NCBI GenBank assembly: GCA_948470475.1
Contig: OX419336.1
Location: 23,974,350-24,038,349 of the forward strand
From: Galaxea fascicularis
Taxonomy: Eukaryota; Cnidaria; Anthozoa; Scleractinia; Euphylliidae
Direction of reading: 5' to 3'
DNA: 64,000 nt
Shown here: one piece after another, positions 16,845-25,452 of the stretch
Numbering within the stretch: position 1 is the stretch's first letter
Layout of the letters: each line of letters opens with the position of its first letter
Notes under the pieces: model-generated
The model's database searches: none
The model's input: the letters and a program-made list of their open reading frames with translations, nothing else
Told to the model about the DNA's origin: nothing
Made by a program: the position numbers and the translations under genes

Positions 16845-17516
16845 AGGCTATCTTTTCAACCTATTTTAATTTTTTTGGTAGTTTTTGGCCAAAATCATTG
16901 AGTTCTCGCCTTATTTTTTTTCGGGATGTTGTATCAACAAACATCCCTATTGTCATCGTAACAGAAGGAGAAGTGAAAATCTGTGGTAAAGTGTGATTGC
17001 TTGCAGTTTTTACTCTCTTATCACATATGTTTTCTGAAACATCGGTTGTTAGATGAGGAGAGAACGCCTAGGATTATTCATAAAAATAACAAAGTGGAAG
17101 GAACTGAAACTCAAGTTTACATGAACAAAACTCTCTTCGCTACCTTGACAATCATTCAGGACATGGTAATGGAATCAAATGTATTGATCATGTGCTTTTC
17201 ATAAGAGTGAAGTAGTGCTGAAAAGCACTGTTTTTTTTTTTTTTGGTGGAATTCTTGGAAGGAGGGTGGTCGTCAGGGCGGTCGTCAGGGCGGCCGTCAT
17301 CGATCAAGTAAGCGCGCACGCTAAAACCCTCCGACAGTGTGGGCATTTCACGTCTTCATACCTTGACACCGTTATAGCATAATCAAAGAAACATTTTTTA
17401 TGTATGAAGACACCGCAACAAGTACGACGCTGTGGTGCATCTCGACGGCGTTTTCTGTATCCATCTATCCATCTTTTCCACCATGATAAGCAAATTATGC
17501 AACGTTCTCCAGGCAT
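16845..17516. repeat. tandem-duplicated segment, copy B
   Basis: This is the second copy of the 15409-16085 segment. Homology stops at the CAT at 17514-17516, which is the start codon left for the shortened zinc-finger frame. Confidence 0.8.
17304..17516 (-). pseudogene. C4HC3 zinc-finger protein, copy B, shortened and missing a zinc ligand
   Basis: The 70-residue frame is nearly identical to copy A but begins at MPGERC, because the duplication breakpoint removed the first 21 residues and the promoter. Two Cys are changed to Arg, including the third zinc ligand (PQRRTC instead of PQCRTC). The fold is therefore probably lost. It may be an inactive duplicate. Confidence 0.55.
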
Positions 17517-17909
17517 GTTGTTTCAGAACAGAGAAAGCGTGTTTGAGAGAGCTGTGAAGACCGCGTGCTTTTTAAACCCTTACCTAATTGATTAAGCATG
17601 TAAATTCAAACTTGTCGGCACACTTTATACCAGACCGCTTTTCTTTTCTATACACCGCCAACCCTCTCACAGAATTCATTTGCTTCTGAAAAGAAAAAAA
17701 AGTGCTTGGTACTAATCTCTCTCTCTCTCTTTGTCTTCCAAGGGAACACGATGCAACAAAAACGAACTTGATATTTTTTGTTTGTTGCATATGTTCTTTT
17801 CTTAACGCGAGTAAAAGAATAGCTGGTTAAGAAGGCTTGGTTTCATTCCTAATATTTGGAGACAATCTGAGAAGTGTAGTTTCAGTGTGAAAGTCAGTTA
17901 CTTGCAAAA
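17517..17909 (+). other. intergenic region before the first SLOG-like gene
   Basis: It is A/T-rich with a CT microsatellite at about 17720-17733. No gene is visible. Confidence 0.4.
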
Positions 17910-18473
17910 ATGATTGGAATGGTAAACCGGCCTCACATCTTAACCACCGCCAAAGAAGGAACCGATTGCGCCGTTATTAGAATATGTTTGAGAGAAGGTG
18001 TTCCAGTCACCGCTTTTCTGAAACCGACTCATCCGTTGGCAAAACAAGTTGAGAAAAGTCAAGACCAAGGGAGCAATGCAACCTTCCAAATGGGATGGAA
18101 ACTTGTGAAATCTCAAGGTGTGGCAGAAATTGTGAGTGAGCGGTTTATAGAGCATCCAACTGACATTTATCTGTCCAAGCCGCGGTTGTTGAATGAGTGT
18201 TTTGAAGTTACCGCTGAAAATACCGCTACTCTGGCAAACACATGCAATTTCGACTGGTGCGAGATTTCAGGGCTCAAGGACAAAACATTATTGGAACTGG
18301 CTCCCATTTTTGCGATATTCAGAAGAGCTGATTCAATATTTCTGTTTGGAACTTTTCTAGCAAATAATTCGAGCAAAGACGGGGAAGTTATTATGGGTGT
18401 CATTGTGGGAATTGATGACATGTCCGTAAAATCTCAAGTTTATTGTGTAGTTACAACACACATTAATTACTAA
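17910..18473 (+). CDS. degenerate SLOG-like (Rossmann nucleotide-binding) protein
   Basis: The 187-residue frame begins at an ATG after an A-rich leader. It aligns along its length with the 19353-20036 protein: the start (HILTTAKEGTDCAVIRICL), a middle block (GVAEIVSERFIEHPTD) and the late block (FRRADSIFLFGTFLA) keep position and hydrophobic pattern. The nucleotide-binding glycines are changed: the first GGA is now TAK, and GGTG near the end is absent. So it looks like a paralogue that has lost binding, perhaps a decoy or partner. The gene is convergent with its relative, 880 nt apart end to end. The SLOG call is inferred through the better-preserved paralogue. Confidence 0.5.
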   Translation: MIGMVNRPHILTTAKEGTDCAVIRICLREGVPVTAFLKPTHPLAKQVEKSQDQGSNATFQMGWKLVKSQGVAEIVSERFIEHPTDIYLSKPRLLNECFEVTAENTATLANTCNFDWCEISGLKDKTLLELAPIFAIFRRADSIFLFGTFLANNSSKDGEVIMGVIVGIDDMSVKSQVYCVVTTHINY

Positions 18474-18936
18474 AACTTTCAAAATAGAACACTGTGTGAT
18501 TTTGTATTTCAAAACATTTATTTTTTATGCACGCTTCATTACTATTAAAAAAATGATTACATTTTTTATCTACTATGTGTGATATTTGCGAGAAACAGAC
18601 CTGATAAGACATGAGAAAGCGATTCATGGTGGTCATTCTTTTAAAATGCTAACGATACGGTTCACGTTATATTTCTTTCAAAAAGAAGACTTCATCCTAT
18701 TGAATAACTAGTTTATTAACAAAGTCTGTGGACAATTGTTCATCAACATCCATCGCTTCTTCTTGCGTTAACGTCGCAGTTGAGTCATCAATTTGCATAG
18801 GTTGCGGTGAGTTGTTATCCACAAACGGACACTCCATCGGCTCTCCCCGAACACTCTGGGATTGTAAGGGGGCAAAAGGATTTTTTTTGTGGTTTTCTAC
18901 CGCTTGCCAGACTTTTTCGCAAATTAATCGCTCATC
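18474..18936. other. non-coding region between convergent genes
   Basis: It is A/T-rich with no gene, and contains AATAAA-like 3'-end sequence on both strands. Confidence 0.4.
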
Positions 18937-19350
18937 TTAAGAAATACTTCTATACATCTCTTGAAACGTGGCATAGTGGTTCCACCACGATAATTTTCGG
19001 AGGGCTTCAACGTATTTCATCCACGAATCGGTGAGGGGGCAGTCCATAATTTGGGATGTTATAGTGATAATTTCTTTAGGGTCAATGCGCTGTTGTGCTT
19101 CATCGGAAAAGTCATTCCATGCTTCTTCTTGGGAATTCATAAGACAGGCATGACGCCGTTGACTCGGGTTGTTGAATTTACATCCATCACAATATTGTAG
19201 ACGCAGCTTTTCGACCCAGGCATTCATCATTTCTGCGTACACTTTTTCGAGGATAACGGCTGTTCGCCATGTCAATACTTTGTTCTTTTGAAAGATTTGT
19301 TTCACTTCTGTTTGAGGACCTTTAGGGCATGGAAACGACTTGTGTGCCAT
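18937..19350 (-). CDS. small protein with a C-x2-C ... SQ ... H-x-C zinc-like motif
   Basis: The 137-residue frame starts at ATGG at 19350, three nt after the stop of the SLOG-like gene upstream. The central motif is QYCDGCKFNNPSQRRHACLM, a C-x2-C followed by SQ and H-x-C. I have seen this motif in proteins of animal Polinton-like elements, but cannot name a function. The rest is helical and Trp-rich (DSWMKYVEALRKLSWWNHY). Tight spacing suggests co-expression with the SLOG-like gene. Confidence 0.5.
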   Translation of the reverse strand: MAHKSFPCPKGPQTEVKQIFQKNKVLTWRTAVILEKVYAEMMNAWVEKLRLQYCDGCKFNNPSQRRHACLMNSQEEAWNDFSDEAQQRIDPKEIITITSQIMDCPLTDSWMKYVEALRKLSWWNHYATFQEMYRSIS

Positions 19351-19352
19351 CT

Positions 19353-20036
19353 TCACGTAAACAGCGCTAACAGTTCAGTGTAACCGTGCGTATGTAAATT
19401 GAATTGACGGGAACCAATGACAGCTGACTTTTCAGCGAGAGAAGGTCTATCACACTCTTCGATGGAATCGTTGTCTATTCTGAACCACTTGTGTTGATTG
19501 AGCTCAAATAAATACACTGGGATGGATTTCGCACACGCGAGTTCCACACTAAATCCTGTCCCACCTTTAACGCGATCCTTTTGTTTCTTATCAAGGTAGC
19601 CATAGGCAAACACGGCGTCAGCATTTTTCACAATACTATAATTTCGCATTAACAACAATTTAGTGTAAGTCAATAAGAATGGAAATCTAGGATTCACTTC
19701 GCAACACGCTTGATAAGCCTCAGAATCTTCCAATGTGGTAATCGAGACATGTTCTCTTAGAAATTCATGTGTTAAGAACTCATCACGAAAATGTTCCTTG
19801 AAATAGGAGCTCACAATGCGTGACATGCCATTGACTTGAGTAATCTTCCATTCAATGTTTGGTTTTTGACCGCCTTGAAGTTGTTTTACTGTTTCCGCAA
19901 TCAAGTGACCCGACGGAATACATACATGAAGGGGGTAGTCATTGTGAAGAGCAAACCGCATCACCGATGCATCAAGTCCGTGAGCTCCTCCAGTGATGAT
20001 TAAAGGTTTGTTTTGATTTGCTTCGCTTTCATTCAT
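19353..20036 (-). CDS. SLOG-family (LOG/DprA/YAcAr-like) Rossmann nucleotide-binding protein
   Basis: The 227-residue protein starts MNESEANQNKPLIITGG. The first Rossmann loop is IITGGAHGLDASVMRFAL, close to the GGARG-D signature of YspA/DUF2493 and DprA-like SLOG domains. A later strand and loop read NADAVFAYGYLD, then VKGGTGFSVELA and SIPVYLFE, matching the second glycine-rich loop of SLOG folds. SLOG domains bind ligands such as ADP-ribose derivatives or nucleotide monophosphates and occur in TIR/SIR2/NUDIX immune contexts. Here it sits in the accessory end of a Polinton next to its degenerate paralogue. Fold assignment is by motif only; the ligand is unknown. Confidence 0.62.
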   Translation of the reverse strand: MNESEANQNKPLIITGGAHGLDASVMRFALHNDYPLHVCIPSGHLIAETVKQLQGGQKPNIEWKITQVNGMSRIVSSYFKEHFRDEFLTHEFLREHVSITTLEDSEAYQACCEVNPRFPFLLTYTKLLLMRNYSIVKNADAVFAYGYLDKKQKDRVKGGTGFSVELACAKSIPVYLFELNQHKWFRIDNDSIEECDRPSLAEKSAVIGSRQFNLHTHGYTELLALFT

Positions 20037-20640
20037 GGTCGAACAGTTTTAAGCAACACTTTGAGAATGACAGGGACAATAATTGCCAAATATAACACGC
20101 TGCCTTTTGTAAGCTTCTTAGAATTTTTTTTCCTTTGTCAGCAAAACTAAAAGTGACTTGATACCTATTCAGTCTTTTCTTTTGTGAGAAACAATCATCA
20201 AGTACTTTTTTTCAACAAAAAACAATCATGTCTCTTAGTCAACAAAATACAGTTCCCTTGATACCATACGTCATCCCTTTGACTGACTTGTCAGCAAAAA
20301 ACACTCCTTGATACCTTGCATCATCGTATCAAGCCTTTTTTTCTTTGATCTTCCTTTGTTGTCATTGTTTTTTTTTTCTCAAGTTTGGTCTTGCATCATA
20401 CCCCTTTGATATCCCATGACCTTGGCACGACGTCACCTTCCTAAGACCTTTGGTATTGCGAAATCCTAGACTTTAACCCTAACGATGACATCATACCCTG
20501 CTTCCTGCCCTCGTGCTGTGCACGTGATAATTACCATATCCCCATTGTTCTCTATTCCCTAAGGAATTCTTGGCCATTGTTCTTTTAATTTATTCTTTTG
20601 AATGTGCCCAAGTGGCCCCCCTTACTACTATCATATTTAG
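20037..20640. other. non-coding region with repeated CTTGATACC motifs; probable Polinton right flank
   Basis: No gene is present. CTTGATACC occurs at about 20157, 20256 and 20306, and its inverse near 20327; related TATCAAG occurs near 15280 and 15357. A TATATTT box for the SLOG-like gene lies near 20090 on the minus strand. The element's right end may fall here, but no terminal repeat could be paired within the window. Confidence 0.4.
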
Positions 20641-20650
20641 CATTGATGAA

Positions 20651-20857
20651 CTAAGCAGTCTCCATAACTTCGTCAATCATCTTCTGAAGCGGAGCGAGTT
20701 TATGATCAATCTGTTGTTTTAGTTCATCGAACTTTCTCTGAAATTTTTCCTCAAGTTTTTCATCTAGTATCGTTACTAACTCTTCTTTCGTAATTCCACT
20801 CATTATTGCAGTTAACATGAGCACAAAGACATTCAAAAAGGCTACAAATTTAGACAT
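20651..20857 (-). CDS. short coiled-coil protein, uncertain
   Basis: The 68-codon frame has a hydrophobic N-terminus (FVAFLNVFVLMLTAIM) that could be a signal or membrane segment. A charged heptad-like stretch (LDEKLEEKFQRKFDELKQQ) follows. Such frames can be the start of LINE ORF1 or a chance frame. It lies 100 nt downstream of the HIRAN-like frame on the same strand. Confidence 0.3.
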   Translation of the reverse strand: MSKFVAFLNVFVLMLTAIMSGITKEELVTILDEKLEEKFQRKFDELKQQIDHKLAPLQKMIDEVMETA

Positions 20858-20955
20858 TAGATCTGAATAAAATAGGAATCATCGGAGAGCCAAAATGCAC
20901 GACCATCTTGTCTTCCGACCGCTGACCGCCGTGAGTGGTCAGCTACAGTCTCATC

Positions 20956-21327
20956 TTACCATTCAATTGAAGCAACGTCAGGAGAACTCAAAAGCTCCCA
21001 AAAACAGGATGACAATCCTCGAGGTACCCGTCCAATTGGTAGTCCTGCTATAGTTTCCACAACTTCTCCCCTTTTGGCATCTGTTACTATATTCCACATC
21101 TCCCGTGGTATGGACTCTAACTCCGGGACCCGGACCAAACAGGCATTTTTATCATGTTTATTACCATACTCTTTGGTAACTTGAAGACACAGTAAAGGTG
21201 GAGGGCGGATTTGAAATTCATGATAGCCCTTAATGACAGCATTAGAAATTATCACTTTCCTCATTTTGAAGTTGGATTGCTGCAAATGAAAGAACACTTT
21301 TGTGTCGGTAGATCGTTTTATGGTCAT
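20956..21327 (-). CDS. HIRAN-like domain protein
   Basis: The 123-residue frame has VIKGYHEFQIRPPP, VTKEYGNKHDKNACLV and GLPIGRVPRGLSSCFWELL. This follows the HIRAN pattern of a GYxxY start, a conserved N-x-x-D-x-x-A segment and a GxxP end. HIRAN domains bind single-stranded 3' DNA ends in repair ATPases. Standalone members are common in cnidarian genomes and often travel with repeats. Whether it belongs to the Polinton or to the host is unclear. Confidence 0.5.
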   Translation of the reverse strand: MTIKRSTDTKVFFHLQQSNFKMRKVIISNAVIKGYHEFQIRPPPLLCLQVTKEYGNKHDKNACLVRVPELESIPREMWNIVTDAKRGEVVETIAGLPIGRVPRGLSSCFWELLSSPDVASIEW

Positions 21328-21795
21328 TGATTGGGAATCTACGTGTTTAATTAAACACTGATTTTAATAGAAATAACCTGACGACTGGCAACTTTTGTAA
21401 CATCCTTACCTTCAATACTTGAATAAAATAATGTGTTTGAAAAAAATACATCCAAGTTGATCAATGATTTTATTGATATGAATTTTTTACTTACACTGAT
21501 AAATGTTGGACGAAAATTTGTATGAATGAGGTTTTAATGCAACTAACACAACACTTTACCAAATAAAGAGGAAATCTAGACTAGCAAACAGAAGTCTCGT
21601 TTAGTCACAAGATGCTGTAGTTCAATAAACCAAAGTTTCCAAACTTTCTCTATACCACTGTCGTAAACGCAATTGCTTTTCAAACGATGATTTTGTTAAA
21701 TAGAAAAATTATGAAGTCTAACAAGCAAACAGCGCTGGCATCAACTCTAATAACGATTTCAATTTTGTGGAAATAAACTGCGGAGAGTTCATCCG
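21328..21795. other. intergenic, nothing recognised
   Basis: It is A/T-rich with no coding signal or repeat of note. Confidence 0.4.
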
Positions 21796-21796
21796 A

Positions 21797-23009
21797 CAAC
21801 AACAACAACTTTATTTATCTTGACATCTGAAAGTTAAGGGTAGTTTGCCCTGCAAATAGCTGAGAAGCTAGTCGTGGCGGGGGAAGACAAATACATACAT
21901 GTATACAACTCAGATGAGTACCTTAAGAAACAAAAATAACCTTAAATTAAAACAAGCCTTGCAGATTATTACAACTTCAAAAAAAAATAAATAAATAGAC
22001 AAATAAATAAAACGAAGATCTAGTTAACACAGCGCTTACTGACATACAATGAAGAAAAGGAAAGAAAAAACAAACATTGATTAAAGAGATTAAAAACTGG
22101 ATGTATATACCTACTTTTTTAATGATCATGGGGATTTGAATATAGTCATCCTCCTTTTCTAAAATATCAAATAACAATTTGCGAAGAACTCCTTTGAAAG
22201 TTTTTTTGGAAGATCCGTTATATAGCGTGGTATCTTATTCCACAGTTTTACTCCGAGTCAAGAAAAGGAATTAGTATTTCGAGTCGAACTTTTAACAGCG
22301 AACTTTCCAGAGGTAAACAATCGTGTATTGTATGAGTGAATATTACGCGTTTTCTGAAATAAATTTAGAATATTTGTTGGGGCTTTATCATTATTGATAT
22401 CATACATTAAGGTTGATACCGATTCAAAATAAAGAAAAGTTATTGGTAGGAGGTTTGCTTCGAGAAATAAAGGAATTGCATGGTCATGCCAGTCTGAAGT
22501 GCAATAAGCGAAGAGCTCTTTTCTGAAGAATTAAAATTTAATTAAGATAAGTCTTGCATGCCTGGCCCCAGGCAGCAAGACTGTAAGTTAAATATGGATG
22601 AACTAGTGACTTATAGATATTCAAAAGTTGGTCGAGGTACAGTGTGACGTAACTTTGCAATCAGCCCAACATTTTTGCTAATTTTTGTAACAATAGAATC
22701 AATGTGATTTTTCCGAGATTATGATCAATGAGAACGCCCAGATATTTTATATAGACTTTAGACTCGAGATGAACATATTTATTCTTTTCATTATCAAACA
22801 TGCAAAGTTTTGGTTGGTAAGTAAGTCGCTTTTGGTAAGGATGAAATATTACAAAGTTGGATTTTTTTATATTAAGAGTTAGTTTATTGGCTGTCAGCCA
22901 GTTATAAAGGTCTTGAAGTTCATGGTTGACTGTTGCTTCAAGATCTTTCAAATTTTTGTCCGCATAGAGAATGTTAGTGTCATTTGCAAAGAGGTAAAAC
23001 CCTAATTTA
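21797..23009 (-). mobile_element. LINE (CR1/L2-like) 3' part: reverse transcriptase end and 3' UTR
   Basis: On the minus strand the fragment encodes the late RT region: FANDTNILYADKNLKDLE, NWLTANKLTLNIKKSNF and VYIKYLGVLID. The catalytic FADD is changed to FAND. A shift near 22650 moves the thumb region (HPYLTYSLAAWGQ) to another phase. The 3' end is marked by a (GTT)n tail at 21797-21815. The 5' side is cut at 23009 by the Tc1 insertion and continues at 25246. Confidence 0.8.
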
Positions 23010-23032
23010 CAGTACCGCTCAAAGGTAAGTTG

Positions 23033-23180
23033 ACAGTCTCGACTCGAAACTCGATTCTCGATCCTCGAAGTTTTCGAGAATCGAGTTTCGAGGCTCGAGT
23101 TTCGAGGATCGAGTTTCGAGTTTCGCGACACTCGAAGAAATTTTCGAGAATCTCGAACAGAGCTTTCGAGAAAATGATTT
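23033..23180. repeat. left subterminal CTCGAAA array of the Tc1 element
   Basis: It is a dense series of TCGAGTTTCGAG and CTCGAAACTCGA-like units, in both orientations, directly inside the left TIR. It probably holds transposase-binding or hairpin-forming sites. Confidence 0.8.
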
Positions 23181-23251
23181 AATTCTCGAAAACAAAACAA
23201 TAGTGATGAACAAAACAATTAACACGCGGCATTATTCACGCAAAGCCGCTT

Positions 23252-24217
23252 TTGAATGTATGCAAATATTTTTTCGTGTTGTGCATTTTCTACAAGACAC
23301 ACGTGCTTCGCTTATCTACACTAAGATTTTTAAGAAGATTCCAAGAAACAAAGTCACTCGAGAATGCAGCCAAATCCGGACGTCCACCTCTTGGCGTTAC
23401 GATCGAGCTTACGAATTTTATCGACGCTGAAATGGAAAGCAATGATGAACTGACTTCACCCGAACTCGCCAAAAGGATCCTGCTACACTTTGGAGTGCAA
23501 TTTTCGCCGCAAAAAGTAAGACGCCTGCGACAGAAGCTTGGATGGGTGCCAACCGGCACAAAGTACTGCCAGCTGATTCGCGAGCCCAACCGAGTTAAGC
23601 GCCTACAGTTCAGTGAGAATTGTCTCCGGGAAAATGAACAGTTCAATGACGTAATATTCACGGACGAGTGTTCAGTTCTGCTTGAAAACCACAGTAAACT
23701 GAGCTTTCATCGGAAGTGGGAGCAACCAAAGCTTAAAGGCAAACCGAAACACGCTATGAAAGTACATGTCTGGGCTGGAATCTCCAAGAGGGGACCAACG
23801 GAACTGATCGTATTTGAGGGAATTATGGATGCACAGTTTTACGTTTCCGAGATTCTCACCAACGGACTGCTTCCGTTCATCCGAACCACATTCCCCGACG
23901 GTCATCGCTTCCAGCAGGATAACGACCCAAAACATACTAGCCGTCTAGCCAGCAGCTTCATGGAAGAGCAAGGAATAAATTGGTGGAAGACTCCACCGGA
24001 ATCGCCCGATCTCAACCCGATCGAACTTCTTTGGCACGAGCTGAAGCATTTCCTTCGCACTAAAGTTAAGCCGAAAACGAAAGAAGAGCTTCTTGACGGC
24101 ATCGCGAGGTTCTGGAGCGAGAGGGTAGACGCGGAGAAGTGCTCAACATACATTCGGCACCTGCAAAAGGTCTTGCCAATTGTTGTTGAGCGGCAAGGAA
24201 AAGCAAGCGGGCACTAG
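23252..24217 (+). CDS. Tc1/mariner DD34E transposase
   Basis: The 321-codon frame carries a partial N-terminal HTH ending FLRRFQETKSLENAAKSGRPP. The catalytic triad is visible: D in VIFTDECS, D in FQQDNDPKHTS and E in SPDLNPIELLWHELK, with 34 residues between the last two. The listed ATG is in the first HTH region, and the extreme N-terminus looks short, so the true start may lie in an upstream exon or phase. The gene ends GKASGH with TAG at 24215-24217 and is followed by a histone-like stem-loop. Catalytic residues are all present. Confidence 0.9.
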   Translation: MNVCKYFFVLCIFYKTHVLRLSTLRFLRRFQETKSLENAAKSGRPPLGVTIELTNFIDAEMESNDELTSPELAKRILLHFGVQFSPQKVRRLRQKLGWVPTGTKYCQLIREPNRVKRLQFSENCLRENEQFNDVIFTDECSVLLENHSKLSFHRKWEQPKLKGKPKHAMKVHVWAGISKRGPTELIVFEGIMDAQFYVSEILTNGLLPFIRTTFPDGHRFQQDNDPKHTSRLASSFMEEQGINWWKTPPESPDLNPIELLWHELKHFLRTKVKPKTKEELLDGIARFWSERVDAEKCSTYIRHLQKVLPIVVERQGKASGH

Positions 24218-25077
24218 TTCAGCTGCTCCAATAAAAAAAAACGGCTCCTTTAGGAGCCACCAAGGCCATAAAAGTCATGACCAATGGAAATGTTTATGTT
24301 TTTTGCGAATGTATAGAGGTTTTGCTTGGCTGCCATGTTGCGTGACAGGAACAGTAATAGATTTTTTTCCTGTGAGAAAAAAATGTTCTTTCCAAGAATT
24401 TCTTTCTAAGAATTATGGTTGTTTTCCCTGATATTCGTTTTCCCTACTTTCGCCGAATTGGTATATATAAATGAGCGAAAAATAGACGATGAATCGAAAA
24501 ATAAAAAATGAAAAAAACTTAAAGAAGGACACGACACACAATGTCATTTCAAAAGAAACAGCTGATAATTACACGAAGACCGCCGTCTGGATGTCACCGA
24601 TCGATTATTAACTCGAAAACATTAACAGCGCGTGAAGATACATGTAATTAATCTCGCTAAAAATGATTACCTTAGGCTCCCAAATATGTTAAAGATTCGT
24701 AAAAGGATGTAAAATTCATTCACTAAAAGGTAAAAGAACTTCTAATCATAAAATGAAATCTGAGAACATGAGCATTTTCGCGCAAGCTGTCACGCCGTGA
24801 AAAGTACATTGACTGCATGTGATATTGTGATTACCGTCCGAAACAACAACAAAGTCATGGAGTAGTTACGCGTTTTCTTAGCCAGTATTTTGTAAAACTC
24901 ATCCAAGAAAGATTTCGGTAAAAAGTGTTAAAGAAAGAAAAGCTCCGTCACGAATATTCGGCGAGAAATTATGGGCCTGAAATCAAAATAGATCTACCGG
25001 TAAAGAAAGCTAAAATATGCTTTCCTTAAAGATTCAGACGTGTCAAAAGTTAATCGCGCGAAAAGTCCTTTGTTTTT
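24218..25077. other. Tc1 internal non-coding half
   Basis: No second gene is present. The only notable structure is the stem-loop at its start. Confidence 0.5.
24243..24258 (+). promoter_or_regulatory. histone-mRNA-like 3' stem-loop after the transposase stop
   Basis: A six-base-pair stem (GGCTCC / GGAGCC) closes a four-base TTTA loop and is followed by ACC. It is preceded by CCAATAAAAAAAAAC. The loop lies 26 nt after the transposase stop. Stem length, loop size, 3' ACC and distance from the stop all fit the metazoan replication-dependent histone stem-loop. An AATAAA just upstream leaves ordinary polyadenylation possible. Confidence 0.55.
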
Positions 25078-25222
25078 CCCACTCGAAAGTCTCGAAACTC
25101 GACTCGATAAATTCTCGAAAGCCCTCGAACGTCTCGAAACTCGACTCGAGCCTCGATCCTCGAAGTTTTCGAGAATCGAGGATCGAGAATCGAGTTTCGA
25201 GTATCGAGTTTCGAGGGACTGT
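25078..25222. repeat. right subterminal CTCGAAA array of the Tc1 element
   Basis: This is the counterpart of the left array, with the same CTCGAAACTCGA and TCGAGAATCGAG units just inside the right TIR. Confidence 0.8.
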
Positions 25223-25245
25223 CAACTTACCTTTGAGCGGTACTG

Positions 25246-25400
25246 TATTTGAGCATCTGTGGATGTCATTGACATAAAGCAAGAAAAGCAATGGTCCAAG
25301 AACAGATCCTTGAGGAACTCCACATTCAACAACGGCCTTATCTGAGATATGATGGTCTTCTTGCGTTGTTTGAGTCCGACTTCATCAGCAGACAAAAAGA
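25246..25400 (-). mobile_element. LINE fragment upstream of the Tc1 insertion (RT palm)
   Basis: On the minus strand this encodes FLLYVNDIHRCSNT preceded by a GVPQGS-type block. This is the RT segment that directly precedes the FAND region left of the Tc1 element. The upstream limit is near 25400. Confidence 0.65.
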
Positions 25401-25452
25401 TAGCTTGAACAGTCATTGACTTTTGTTTTCGCATATGAAATTTTAACAGGCT

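Larger units (their letters stand above)
23010..25245 (+). mobile_element. complete Tc1-type DNA transposon inserted in the LINE
   Basis: The element starts CAGTACCGCTCAAAGG and ends with its exact inverse. At least 29 terminal bases are identical between the ends. TA duplications lie at 23008-23009 and 25246-25247. It carries one long transposase frame and subterminal arrays of CTCGAAACTCGA-type repeats at both ends. Identical ends and an open gene point to a young copy. Confidence 0.95.

Noticed and set aside
23019..23225. Ser/Arg/Glu repeat protein frames in the CTCGAAA arrays
   Set aside because: They arise from the short repeat read as codons and carry no independent coding sign.
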